Program-made: the position numbers and the translations under genes
Notes under the pieces: generated by a model
Told to the model about the DNA's origin: nothing
The model's database searches: none
The model's input: the letters and a program-made list of their open reading frames with translations, nothing else
Origin: Curtobacterium flaccumfaciens pv. betae
Lineage (GTDB): Bacteria > Actinomycetota > Actinomycetes > Actinomycetales > Microbacteriaceae
DNA length: 64,000 nt
Direction of reading: 5' to 3'
NCBI RefSeq assembly: GCF_026241855.1
Contig: NZ_JAPJDC010000001.1
Location: forward strand, 1,550,001 to 1,614,000
In this document: positions 1 through 8,470 of the stretch, piece by piece
How the letters are laid out: every line of letters begins with the position of its first letter
How positions within the stretch are numbered: the first letter of the stretch is position 1

Positions 1-1743
1 TACCACTGCTTCGGCTGCGGTGAGGACGGCGACGTCTTCAGCTTCATCATGGCGCAGGACCACACCACCTTCGCCGAGGCCGTCGAGCGCATGGCCGCGA
101 AGATCGGCTTCACCCTGCACTACGAAGAGGGCGACGGGCCGCGCACCGACTACAACACCCGTGCCCGGCTGATCGCCGCGAACGAAGCCGCGCTCGAGTA
201 CTTCACGGGGCAGCTCACCACCGCTGCCGCCGACCCCGCCCGCCGGTTCCTGGGGGAGCGCGGGTTCGACCCCTCGGCCGCCCAGCACTTCGGCGTCGGG
301 TTCGCCCCGAAGTCCTACGACATGCTCAAGGACCACCTGCGCGGGCGCGGCTTCACGATGGAGGAACTCGTGTCCGCCGGCCTCGTCAGCCAGGGTGACC
401 GCTCGCCGTACGACCGGTTCCGCGGGCGCCTGATGTGGCCCATCCGCGACGTCACCGGGGCGACCATCGGCTTCGGGGCGCGCCGCCTGCTCGAGGACGA
501 CAAGGGTCCCAAGTACCTCAACACGCCCGAGACCCCGATCTACCACAAGAGCCAGGTGCTCTACGGGCTCGATCTGGCACGCCGCGACATCTCGAAGCAG
601 AAGCAGGTCGTCATCGTCGAGGGCTACACCGACGTGATGGCGTGTCACGTCGCGGGCATCACGACGGCCGTCGCCACCTGTGGCACGTCGTTCGGCGTCG
701 ACCACATCAAGGTGCTTCGGCCGATGCTCGGTGACCTGGCCGGCGCCGACCCGAACGCCAACGGCGAGGTCGTGTTCACGTTCGACCCCGACGAGGCCGG
801 GCAGCGCGCAGCCTCGCGTGCCTTCGCGGAAGAACAGCGCTTCGCCGCGCAGACCTACGTCGCCGTGGCGCCCGGTGGGCTCGACCCGTGCGACCTCCGG
901 CTCGCCCGCGGTGACGACGCGATCCGCCGATTGGTCACGAACAAGCGCCCGATGTTCGAGTTCATGATCCGCCGCACCCTGGACGGCCACGACCTCGAGA
1001 CCGTCGAGGGGCGCGTCGGTGCCCTGCGCGCTGCTGCGCCCGTGCTCGCCGGTATCCGCGACCGCTCACTGACACAGGGCTACGTGCGCGAACTCGCCGG
1101 CTGGCTGGGGATGGAGATCCCCGAGGTCCGTCGGTCGGTCGAGACCGCCCGGCGTCGTGCGGGGTCCGCTGCCCAGGACGAACGGTCCGCGGGCTCGGGG
1201 CGCGACGGCCGTGCCGGAACCGGCACCGACGGGGCCGACACCCCCGACGAGCCCGTCGCCGGGATCCGTTCGCTGCCGAACGACCCGATCAGCCGCATGG
1301 AGCGCGACGCCGTGATGGCGATGGTGCAGCAGCCCACGTCCGTCGGGGCACCGATGCTCGGGCTCGCCGCGTCGGCCACGTTCTCGACGCCGATGCTCGC
1401 CGCCGTGCGGGACGCCGTGGTCGCCAACGTCGAAGTCATCGGCGCGGGGGACTGGCTCGACCGGCTGCTCGCCGACGTGCCGGCGCCCCTCCGCACCCTG
1501 ACGCACGAACTCGCCCTCGCACCGATCCCCGCGCGCAACGCCGAGGACCTGGCGGCCTACTGCCGGAGCATCGTCGTGGCCCTGGTCGAGCGCGACCTGC
1601 TCGCCCGCAAGGCCTCGTTGCTCGGACAGCTGCAGCGCGCTGACCCGCACGAGCAGGCCGAGCGTCGCGCCGAGATCCAGCGGCAGCTCGTCGACATCGA
1701 CGGGCAGCGGATGCGGTTGCGCGCTGACGCCGAGGCGTCCTAG
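1..1743 (+). CDS. dnaG: DNA primase DnaG (5' end outside window)
   Basis: Makes RNA primers at the replication fork. The reading frame is open from base 1 and starts inside the CHC2-type zinc finger (YHCFGCG at visible residues 1-7), so the N-terminus lies upstream. The TOPRIM core is clear: the EGYTDVM motif has its Glu at visible residue 207, and the FDPDEAG motif has acidic residues near 262 and 264. A low-complexity Gly/Asp-rich linker (about residues 370-410) leads to a C-terminal region of the kind that contacts the DnaB helicase. 580 residues are visible, so the whole protein would be about 620-640, normal for actinobacterial primases. The gene is followed by a long non-coding repeat region. 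Confidence 0.97.
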   Translation, partial: YHCFGCGEDGDVFSFIMAQDHTTFAEAVERMAAKIGFTLHYEEGDGPRTDYNTRARLIAANEAALEYFTGQLTTAAADPARRFLGERGFDPSAAQHFGVGFAPKSYDMLKDHLRGRGFTMEELVSAGLVSQGDRSPYDRFRGRLMWPIRDVTGATIGFGARRLLEDDKGPKYLNTPETPIYHKSQVLYGLDLARRDISKQKQVVIVEGYTDVMACHVAGITTAVATCGTSFGVDHIKVLRPMLGDLAGADPNANGEVVFTFDPDEAGQRAASRAFAEEQRFAAQTYVAVAPGGLDPCDLRLARGDDAIRRLVTNKRPMFEFMIRRTLDGHDLETVEGRVGALRAAAPVLAGIRDRSLTQGYVRELAGWLGMEIPEVRRSVETARRRAGSAAQDERSAGSGRDGRAGTGTDGADTPDEPVAGIRSLPNDPISRMERDAVMAMVQQPTSVGAPMLGLAASATFSTPMLAAVRDAVVANVEVIGAGDWLDRLLADVPAPLRTLTHELALAPIPARNAEDLAAYCRSIVVALVERDLLARKASLLGQLQRADPHEQAERRAEIQRQLVDIDGQRMRLRADAEAS

Positions 1744-1773
1744 GGCTCTTCCCGCGCTGTTGGTGGGCGCGGG

Positions 1774-2520
1774 GTCGCACGACGCGCCGCGTGCGTCTCG
1801 CCGAGGTCGCGCAACTGTCGCGCGGTGGGGCTGCGGCGGCGGTTGGTTCTGTCCGCGACGGCGTGAGTGGTCGGGACGTGCCGCGTGTGGGGCGTCGAGT
1901 GGTTGCGAAGCGTCGGTTGGCCGGGGTCCGGCCGACGGGACGTGACCGCTGGGGGTGGGGCGGGCGGGGAGTCGTGACCGGTCGGCGGGGATGAGGGGCG
2001 GGGCGGGGCGGGGCGGGGCGCGGGGCGGGCCTCCCGGCCGGGGGTGAAGTCGCACGACGCGCCGCCGGCGCCCCCCCCGAGGTCGCGCGAACCGTCGCAC
2101 GGTGGGGCTGCGAGCGGCAGGCGGTTCTCTCGGCGATGGCGTGAGTGGTCGGGACGTGCCGCGTGTGGGGCGTCGAGTGGTCGCGAAGCGTCGGTTGGCC
2201 GGGGTTCGGACGACGGGACGTGACCGCTCGGGGTGGGTCGGGCGGGGAGTCGTGACCAGTCGGCAGGGGCGAGGGGTGGGGCGGACGCGGCGCGGGCCTC
2301 CCGGCCGGGGTGTGCGGAGTCGCACGACGCGCCGCGTGCGTCTCGCAGAGGTCGCGCGAACCGTCGCGCGGTGGCGATGCGAGCGGCAGCTGGTGTGACC
2401 TCGGGTGCGTGAGTGGTCAGGACGTGCCGCGTGTCGGGCGTCGAGTGGTCGCGAAGCGGCGGCCGCCGGGGTTCGGACGACGGAACGTGACCGCTCGGGG
2501 TGGGAAGTGGCGGGAACGGC
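1774..2520. repeat. Imperfect tandem repeat, about 2.7 copies of a 270-275 bp unit
   Basis: Units begin at 1774, 2049 and 2319, each with GTCGCACGACGCGCCG, so the period is 275 then 270 bp. Shared blocks within each unit include a GAGGTCGCGC box, GAGTGGTC(G/A)GGACGTGCCGC, CGTCGAGTGGT and a GACGG(G/A)ACGTGACCGCT box. The third copy is cut short near 2520. The first two units end in a CGGGCCTCCCGGCCGGG palindrome. Every frame across 1744-2762 gives low-complexity Arg-rich translations that follow the repeat rather than a protein family, so I call no gene here. Confidence 0.8.
1994..2030 (+). repeat. G-run array (quadruplex-prone)
   Basis: Six or more consecutive GGGG(C) runs spaced by single bases lie inside unit 1 of the dnaG-downstream repeat and are absent from unit 2. 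The pattern fits a strong G-quadruplex on the plus strand. No function can be read from the sequence. Confidence 0.5.
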
Positions 2521-2622
2521 CGAGAACGAGCGCCAGACGCCCCAGGTTGCACCACGCAACTTTTGTGCGTGACGCGCCGCTCGACTCCGGCGGAATCATG
2601 CATCACGCGGCGGGCCCGTGCA

Positions 2623-2636
2623 TTACAGCGGTGTAA
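2623..2636. promoter_or_regulatory. Possible operator upstream of the peptide ABC operon
   Basis: A TTACA-GCGG-TGTAA inverted repeat lies in the only AT-richer stretch of the 1-kb region, about 130 bp before the solute-binding-protein start. The five-base arms are perfect. It could be a transcription-factor site for the importer. No convincing -35/-10 pair could be placed, so this is weak. Confidence 0.25.
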
Positions 2637-2762
2637 ACAAATCGCCCCCGGTTCGTTCTGTTCCGTGACAGGGTGATACCAATGAGCGTTCCTGGCCGGG
2701 CACACAGACGTTCCACCCTCCGGCTCAGGACTCTTGCAATCATGACCAGAGAGGCAGCGGAC

Positions 2763-4379
2763 ATGGCATCCGTGACCAAGTGGGGCAAGCGCGGCATCGC
2801 GCTCGGCGCCGGTGCAGCAGCGACGGCGCTGGTGCTGACCGGCTGCGCGAGCAGCAGCGTGAGTGACACCGAACTGAACGGCCTGAGCATCGGGACGACG
2901 GACAAGATCACGTCCCTCGACCCGGCCGGTTCCTACGACAACGGCTCCTTCGCCGTGCAGAACCAGGTGTTCCCGTTCCTGATGAACACTCCAGTGGGGA
3001 GCCCGGACGTCGAGCCGGACATCGCCACGAAGGCGGAGTTCACGAACCCGACCACCTACGAGGTCACCCTCAAGGACGGGCTAGAGTTCGCGAACGGCAA
3101 CAAGCTCACTTCGAGCGACGTGAAGTTCTCGTTCGACCGCGAGCTGAAGATCAACAACGAGAACGGTCCGCAGTCGCTGCTGGCCAACCTCAAGAGCATC
3201 GACACCCCGGACGACACCACCGTGGTGTTCAACCTGGACCACGCCGACCAGACCTGGCCGCAGGTGCTCTCGAGCCCCGCGGGTCCGATCGTCGACGAGG
3301 ACGTCTTCAGCGCGACGAAGCTCACCAGCGCCGACGACATCGTCAAGGGCAAGGCCTTCGCCGGGCAGTACCAGATCAGCTCCTACAAGGAGAACGACAC
3401 GATCCAGTACAAGACCAACCCGAAGTACGACGGCCTGCTCGGCAAGGCGAAGACCGGCGAGGTCACCGCCAGCTACTACACCAAGGAGACCGACCTCAAG
3501 CTCGCCGTGCAGAAGGGCGACGTCGACGTGGCGTACCGCTCCCTGACGCCGACCGACATCTCGGACTTGCGCAAGGACGACTCCCTCAAGGTCACCGACG
3601 GCCCCGGTGGCGAGATCCGCTACGTGGTCTTCAACTTCAAGACCCAGCCGTTCGGCACCGGGCAGGACGACGCCGACGAGGCGAAGGCCCTGGCCGTGCG
3701 TCAGGCTGCCGCCGACGTGGTCGACCGTGCCCAGCTCGCGAAGGAGGTCTACAACGACACCTTCACCCCGCTCTACTCGATGGTCCCGGACGGCCTGACC
3801 GGCGCGGTCCAGCCGTTCAAGGAGATGTACGGCGACGGCGACGGCGGCGCGGACGTGGCGAAGGCCAAGAAGACGCTGTCGGACGCCGGTGTCACGGGCA
3901 AGGTGCAGCTCGACATCCAGTACGCGCCCGACCACTACGGTTCGGCCTCGGACGACGAGTACGCGCTGCTCAAGCAGCAGCTCGAGGACTCCGGTCTGTT
4001 CACTGTCAACATCCAGTCGACGGTCTACACGACCTACGCGCAGGAGCGCACCAAGGACGCCTACCCCGTGTACCAGCTCGGCTGGTTCCCGGACTTCTCC
4101 GACGCCGACAACTACCTGTCGCCGTTCTTCACCAAGGAGAACTTCGTCCAGAACCACTACGACGACCCGGAGATCCAGGACCTCATCGCGAAGGAGCAGG
4201 CCGAGTCCGACACGGACAAGCGTGCTGCCCTGATCGAGCAGGCCCAGGAGCGCGAAGCCACCCAGATCTCGACGCTGCCGCTGCTGCAGGGCAAGTCCGT
4301 CGCGGTCGCAGGCAAGGACGTCAAGGGCCTGACCCTCGACGCCTCGTTCAAGTTCCGGTACGCCACCCTGAGCAAGTAG
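2763..4379 (+). CDS. Peptide ABC transporter substrate-binding lipoprotein (SBP family 5)
   Basis: Extracytoplasmic receptor of a Dpp/Opp-type importer. The start at 2763 is chosen over an in-frame ATG at 2673 because it gives a textbook lipoprotein signal: basic MASVTKWGKR, an Ala/Leu core and lipobox LTGC with the lipidated Cys at residue 28. It also has a GAGAGG Shine-Dalgarno sequence. The mature part (538 aa in all) has the SBP_bac_5 layout, including GLSIGTTDKITSLDPAGSYD near the N-terminus and the KLTSSDVKFSFDREL block around residues 110-125. It is the first gene of the importer and is followed by a strong hairpin before the permeases. The substrate cannot be told from sequence. Confidence 0.93.
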   Translation: MASVTKWGKRGIALGAGAAATALVLTGCASSSVSDTELNGLSIGTTDKITSLDPAGSYDNGSFAVQNQVFPFLMNTPVGSPDVEPDIATKAEFTNPTTYEVTLKDGLEFANGNKLTSSDVKFSFDRELKINNENGPQSLLANLKSIDTPDDTTVVFNLDHADQTWPQVLSSPAGPIVDEDVFSATKLTSADDIVKGKAFAGQYQISSYKENDTIQYKTNPKYDGLLGKAKTGEVTASYYTKETDLKLAVQKGDVDVAYRSLTPTDISDLRKDDSLKVTDGPGGEIRYVVFNFKTQPFGTGQDDADEAKALAVRQAAADVVDRAQLAKEVYNDTFTPLYSMVPDGLTGAVQPFKEMYGDGDGGADVAKAKKTLSDAGVTGKVQLDIQYAPDHYGSASDDEYALLKQQLEDSGLFTVNIQSTVYTTYAQERTKDAYPVYQLGWFPDFSDADNYLSPFFTKENFVQNHYDDPEIQDLIAKEQAESDTDKRAALIEQAQEREATQISTLPLLQGKSVAVAGKDVKGLTLDASFKFRYATLSK

Positions 4380-4395
4380 CACCAAGCCCCACGTG

Positions 4396-4435
4396 CAGGC
4401 CGCGGGCGTTCCCACGAGGAACGCCCGCGTGCCTG
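4396..4435 (+). terminator. Intercistronic hairpin after the solute-binding protein gene
   Basis: CGCGGGCGTTCC (4401-4412) and its exact complement (4418-4429) form a 12-bp stem with a 5-nt CACGA loop. The stem is extended by CAGGC/GCCTG with one bulged T. It lies between the binding-protein and first permease genes with no U-tract. Such hairpins usually act as partial terminators or 3' stabilisers, giving more binding protein than permease. Confidence 0.75.
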
Positions 4436-4463
4436 TGCAACGGCGACGAAAGGCACACACCCC

Positions 4464-5573
4464 GTGACCCTCAGCACTCCCGAGGCGACGCAGGACGTGA
4501 ACGGCACCGATCCCACCAAGCCACAGGCACAACGCAGTGCCAAGAACAGTGGCGGCGGACTCGGCCGGTACATCCTCGTCAGGTTCCTCCTCATCATCCC
4601 GACCGTCTTCATCCTGGTGACGCTCGTGTTCTTCCTGATGCGCGTCATCGGGAACCCGATCACCGCATCGGTCGGCGGTCGTCTCACGCCGAGCCAGCTG
4701 CAGGAACGCCTGCACGCCGCCGGGTACGACCGGCCGGTTCTCGTGCAGTACTTCGAGTACCTCGGCAACATCCTGCGCGGTGACTTCGGCACCTCGTCGA
4801 CGGACAACCGTCCGATCACCGACATCATCGTCACGTACGGCGGCGCGACCGCGGAGCTCGTCTTCTACGCGCTCATCGTCGCGCTCGTGCTCGGCATCCC
4901 GCTCGGCATGCTCGCCGCGTACACGCGCGACAAGTGGCCGGACGTGCTGCTCCGTGCGCTCGCGATCCTGACCTACGCCACGCCGGTGTTCTTCGGTGGT
5001 CTGCTGCTCAAGCTCGTCTTCTCGGTGTGGCTCGGCTGGCTGCCCCTCGGCGACCGTGCCTCGACCCGGGTGTCGCTCATCCTCGACGGCATCCCGGGCG
5101 CGAGCGGCGTCTACATCATCGACGCGCTCCGCACCGGCAACGCCGCGGTCATCGGCGACGTGCTGCAGCACGCCGTCCTGCCGGCGCTGACGCTCGGTCT
5201 GCTGACGGCGGGCATCTTCCTGCGCCTGGTGCGCGCGAACATGATCGGGTCGCTCGGCTCGGAGTACGTCGACGCCGCCCGGTCCCGCGGCGTGCGCGAG
5301 TCGCGGCTCGTCCGCACCCACGCGTTCCGTCCGGCCCTCGTGCCGATCATCACCGTGATGGGGCTGCAGATCGCGATGCTCCTGGGTGGCTCGGTGCTCA
5401 CCGAGACGACCTTCGGGTGGCGCGGCCTGGGCTTCGAGCTCAACCAGTACCTGTCGGCCCGTGACTTCGTCGCGGTGCAGGGCATCGTCGCGATGCTGGC
5501 GGTGATCGTCGCGGTGACCAACTTCATCGTCGACGTGGTCGCCGCCCTGATCGACCCGAGAGTGAGGTTCTGA
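4464..5573 (+). CDS. Peptide ABC transporter permease, DppB/OppB type
   Basis: Inner-membrane permease, 369 aa, GTG start with a GAAAGG ribosome site. A 33-residue hydrophilic N-terminal extension precedes TM1 (ILVRFLLIIPTVFILVTLVFFLM), typical of DppB. The BPD_transp_1 coupling (EAA) loop reads YVDAARSRGVRESRLVRTHA near residues 270-290. About six membrane helices are visible. The stop is two bases before the next permease start, so the two are translationally coupled. It would pair with the 5576 permease and the ATPases at 6598 and 8471. Confidence 0.93.
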   Translation: MTLSTPEATQDVNGTDPTKPQAQRSAKNSGGGLGRYILVRFLLIIPTVFILVTLVFFLMRVIGNPITASVGGRLTPSQLQERLHAAGYDRPVLVQYFEYLGNILRGDFGTSSTDNRPITDIIVTYGGATAELVFYALIVALVLGIPLGMLAAYTRDKWPDVLLRALAILTYATPVFFGGLLLKLVFSVWLGWLPLGDRASTRVSLILDGIPGASGVYIIDALRTGNAAVIGDVLQHAVLPALTLGLLTAGIFLRLVRANMIGSLGSEYVDAARSRGVRESRLVRTHAFRPALVPIITVMGLQIAMLLGGSVLTETTFGWRGLGFELNQYLSARDFVAVQGIVAMLAVIVAVTNFIVDVVAALIDPRVRF

Positions 5574-5575
5574 CG

Positions 5576-6601
5576 ATGGTCGACACCACCCTCGTCGACC
5601 GCCACGAGCCGCTCTGGAAGCGGCTGCCCGTGGTGGTCCAGCTCCGCCGGAGCACCGGCTGGCAGCGCGCCATGCTCATCGTCGGCGTGGTCATCTGCGC
5701 CCTCTACCTGCTCGTCGCGGTCTTCGCACCGCTCCTCGCCCCGTACGGCTTCGGTCAGCTGCAGGGCGCGGACGGGCAGAGCTTCCCGCGCACCGGCGAA
5801 CCGAGTGCCGAGCACATCTGGGGAACCACGGTCGGCGGCTTCGACGTGTTCAGCCGCGTGCTCTACGGCGCCCGCACGGCCGTGCTCGTCGTCATCGTCG
5901 CCGTGATCGTCTCGATCATCGTGGGCGTCCTGCTCGGCATGGTCTCCGGGTACCTGGGCGGCTGGCTCGACCGCGTCCTGGTGGTCGTGGCCGACGCCAT
6001 CTACGCGTTCCCGTCGCTGCTGCTCGCGATCATCGTGTCCATCGTCATCTCCGGCGGCAACTCGAGCTACTCGGGCGGCATCATCGCGGCGGCGATCTCG
6101 ATCACCGTCGTGTACGTGCCGCAGTACTTCCGCGTGGTCCGGGCCGAGGCCGTCCGGCTGAAGAACGACGCGTTCGTCGAGTCGGCGCGCGTGATGGGCA
6201 CGAACCCGTGGCGCATCATGACGCGGCACGTCCTGCGGAACTCGACCCGTTCCCTGCCGCTCATCCTGACGCTCAACGCGAGCGACGCGATCCTGACCCT
6301 GGCCGGCCTCGGCTTCCTCGGGTTCGGCATCGGCCCGACGTCGGGCGCCGAGTGGGGCTACGACCTGAGCCGCGCGCTCTCCGACGTCGCGAGCGGTGTC
6401 TGGTGGACCGGTGTCTACCCGGGTGTCGCGATCGTGGTGCTCGTGCTCGGCGTGACCTTCATCGGCGAGAGCCTGAACGACATCTCCGACCCCCGCCTGC
6501 GTGCACGCCGACGCCTGAAGCAGCTCGTGTCCACGCGCGACAGGCGCGACCCCGAGGCACCGCGCACCGCCGGGAACGACACGGAAGGGACGGGCGCATG
6601 A
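5576..6601 (+). CDS. Peptide ABC transporter permease, DppC/OppC type
   Basis: Second permease subunit, 341 aa. It has the OppC-type N-terminal segment and TM1 (MLIVGVVICALYLLVAVFAPLLAPYGF). A periplasmic loop carries HIWGTTVGGFDVFSRVLYGARTA, a DppC-family signature (HxxGTDxxGRDxxSRxxxGAR). The coupling loop is FVESARVMGTNPWRIMTRHV. The C-terminus is a short hydrophilic tail rich in Arg and Glu. The gene overlaps the next one by ATGA. Confidence 0.93.
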   Translation: MVDTTLVDRHEPLWKRLPVVVQLRRSTGWQRAMLIVGVVICALYLLVAVFAPLLAPYGFGQLQGADGQSFPRTGEPSAEHIWGTTVGGFDVFSRVLYGARTAVLVVIVAVIVSIIVGVLLGMVSGYLGGWLDRVLVVVADAIYAFPSLLLAIIVSIVISGGNSSYSGGIIAAAISITVVYVPQYFRVVRAEAVRLKNDAFVESARVMGTNPWRIMTRHVLRNSTRSLPLILTLNASDAILTLAGLGFLGFGIGPTSGAEWGYDLSRALSDVASGVWWTGVYPGVAIVVLVLGVTFIGESLNDISDPRLRARRRLKQLVSTRDRRDPEAPRTAGNDTEGTGA

Positions 6602-8322
6602 CCCCGACCACCCGCCTGCAACCGGGCGACACCACCACCGAACCCGTCGTCGTCGTGGACGACCTGACCGTCACGTTCGCGACCGACGGCGGCGCCGTCG
6701 ACGCGGTCAAGGGCGTCAGCCTCGACGTCCGCCCCGGCGAGGTGCTCGCCCTGGTCGGCGAGTCCGGCTCCGGCAAGTCCGTCACGGCGCGCAGCATGCT
6801 GCGGCTCATGCCGGAGACGGCGACGCTCGGCGGCGCGGTGCTGCTCGACGGCACCGACGTGGTGAGCGTCGGCGCGCAGAAGCTCCGCAGCCTGCGCGGA
6901 ACCGCCGGGGCGATGGTGTTCCAGGAACCGTCGACCGCCCTCAACCCGGTCTTCACCGTCGGGTGGCAGATCGCCGAGGGACTCCGCGCCCACGGCGGCG
7001 TGTCGAAGAAGGAAGCTCGGGCGAAGGCCATCGACTACCTCGGTCGCGTCGGCATCCCCGACCCCGAGACCCGCGTCGACCACTACCCGCACCAGTTCTC
7101 CGGCGGGCAGAAGCAGCGCGTGGTCATCGCGAGCGCACTGGCCCTCGAGCCGAGGGTCATCATCGCGGACGAACCGACTACGGCGCTCGACGTGACGGTG
7201 CAGGCCGAGATCCTCGACCTGCTGCGTCGCTGCCGTGACGAGTTCGGCACCGCGATCGTCGTCATCACGCACAACATGGGCGTGGTCGCGGACCTGGCCG
7301 ACCGCGTCGCCGTGATGTACCAGGGCGAGATCGTCGAAGAGGCCACGGCGTCGGCGCTGTTCGCGACGCCGCAGGCCGACTACACCAAGCGGCTGCTCGC
7401 GGCGGTGCCCCGGCTCGAGGCGTCCACCGGGGTGGCCCGGCTCGAGGCGTCCACCGGGGTGGCCCGGCGCGCCGCGATCGCCGAGGACGTCACCCCGCTG
7501 GTCGAGGCGAAGGGGCTCGAGATCGAGTACCCCGGGCGGCTCGGCTCGCCGGCGTTCAAGGCGGTCAAGGGTGTCGACCTGGCGATCCGTCCGGGCGAGG
7601 TCCTCGGCCTGGTGGGGGAGTCCGGCTCCGGCAAGACCACCATCGGCCGGGCCATGGCGGGCCTGACGAAGGTCACCGGCGGCTCGCTCAAGGTCCTCGG
7701 CGCCGAGATGCTCGGGTACCGCGAACGCGACTTCAAGCACCTGCGGAAGGACATCGGGTTCGTGTTCCAGGACCCGGCGACCTCGTTCAACCCGCTGCTG
7801 ACGATCGCCGAGTGCGTCGCCGAGCCGCTGGTCGTGCACCGGGAGGTCTCGAGTCCGCGTGCCGCGCGCAAGCGGGTGGACGAGCTGCTCGAGGCCGTGC
7901 AGCTGCCGGCCGCGTACGGCGACCGCTACCCGCACGAGCTCTCCGGTGGGCAGCGCCAGCGCGCGTCGCTCGCCCGGTCGCTCGCGCTCCGGCCGAAGCT
8001 GCTCATCGCCGACGAGCCGACGAGCGCGCTCGACGTGTCCGTGCAGGCGCGCGTGCTCGAGCTCTTCCTCGAGCTCCAGCAGGACCTCGGCTTCGCCTCG
8101 CTGTTCATCAGCCACGACCTCGCGGTCGTCGGCGCGCTGTCCGACCGGATCGCGGTGCTGTACCGCGGTGACCTGGTCGAGACGGGCACGACGGCGCAGG
8201 TCCTCGGCGCGCCGCAGCACCCCTACACGCAGCGGCTCCTCGCGTCGTTGCCGGTGCCGGACCCAGCGGAGCAGGCGGAGCGACGGCGTACGCTGGAGCG
8301 ACTGGAGCACGCCGGGTCCTGA
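6598..8322 (+). CDS. Fused double ATP-binding protein (DppD-DppF type) of peptide importer
   Basis: Two complete ABC ATPase domains in one 574-aa chain. Domain 1 has Walker A GESGSGKS at residues 54-61, an FSGGQKQR signature and IIADEPTTALD. Domain 2 has Walker A near 340-347, a LSGGQRQR signature and LIADEPTSALD. Both carry the oppD/oppF-type extension (TPQADYTKRLLAAVP and APQHPYTQRLLASLP). The start is the ATG overlapping the permease stop; upstream in-frame codons are a shadow of the permease. The inter-domain linker (about residues 272-289) is an exact 27-bp duplication giving RLEASTGVA twice. Domain order matches many actinobacterial DppD-DppF fusions. Confidence 0.94.
   Translation: MTPTTRLQPGDTTTEPVVVVDDLTVTFATDGGAVDAVKGVSLDVRPGEVLALVGESGSGKSVTARSMLRLMPETATLGGAVLLDGTDVVSVGAQKLRSLRGTAGAMVFQEPSTALNPVFTVGWQIAEGLRAHGGVSKKEARAKAIDYLGRVGIPDPETRVDHYPHQFSGGQKQRVVIASALALEPRVIIADEPTTALDVTVQAEILDLLRRCRDEFGTAIVVITHNMGVVADLADRVAVMYQGEIVEEATASALFATPQADYTKRLLAAVPRLEASTGVARLEASTGVARRAAIAEDVTPLVEAKGLEIEYPGRLGSPAFKAVKGVDLAIRPGEVLGLVGESGSGKTTIGRAMAGLTKVTGGSLKVLGAEMLGYRERDFKHLRKDIGFVFQDPATSFNPLLTIAECVAEPLVVHREVSSPRAARKRVDELLEAVQLPAAYGDRYPHELSGGQRQRASLARSLALRPKLLIADEPTSALDVSVQARVLELFLELQQDLGFASLFISHDLAVVGALSDRIAVLYRGDLVETGTTAQVLGAPQHPYTQRLLASLPVPDPAEQAERRRTLERLEHAGS
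7411..7464 (+). repeat. 27-bp perfect tandem duplication inside the fused ATPase
   Basis: Copies at 7411-7437 and 7438-7464 are identical and in frame, encoding RLEASTGVA twice in the linker between the two ATPase domains. A third degenerate start (CGGC) follows. It is probably a recent slippage event that only lengthens the linker. Confidence 0.9.
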
Positions 8323-8333
8323 CACGACGTGAC

Positions 8334-8386
8334 CCACCCTGGAGGCCCGGCCAGCGTCGTCGACGCACGCCGGGCCTCCAGGGTGG
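8334..8386. terminator. Large hairpin, GGAGGCCCG family
   Basis: CCACCCTGGAGGCCCGG (8334-8350) pairs perfectly with 8370-8386 (17 bp). An inner GCGTC/GACGC stem lies within the loop. It starts 12 bp after the fused-ATPase stop, so it fits a U-tract-less actinobacterial terminator. The core GGAGGCCCGG recurs at other gene ends in the window. Confidence 0.8.
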
Positions 8387-8470
8387 TCGGCTCCACTGCT
8401 GTACGCACGACGGACCTGCCAGGGCGGTCCGTCGCGAACCGCCGCCAGGGGGCGGCGTGGAAGGGGACCC

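Noticed and set aside
1744..2600. Several Arg/Gly-rich open frames on both strands after dnaG
   Set aside because: They follow the 270-bp repeat, have no ribosome sites and show no protein-like pattern; long frames are expected in this GC-rich DNA.
2673..2762. Longer N-terminus for the peptide-binding lipoprotein from ATG 2673
   Set aside because: Would bury the lipoprotein signal 30 residues in; the start at 2763 has a ribosome site and canonical lipobox spacing.
3081..5321. 746-codon minus-strand frame opposite the peptide importer
   Set aside because: Antisense shadow of well-supported receptor and permease genes; composition is Arg/Val/Glu-rich noise.
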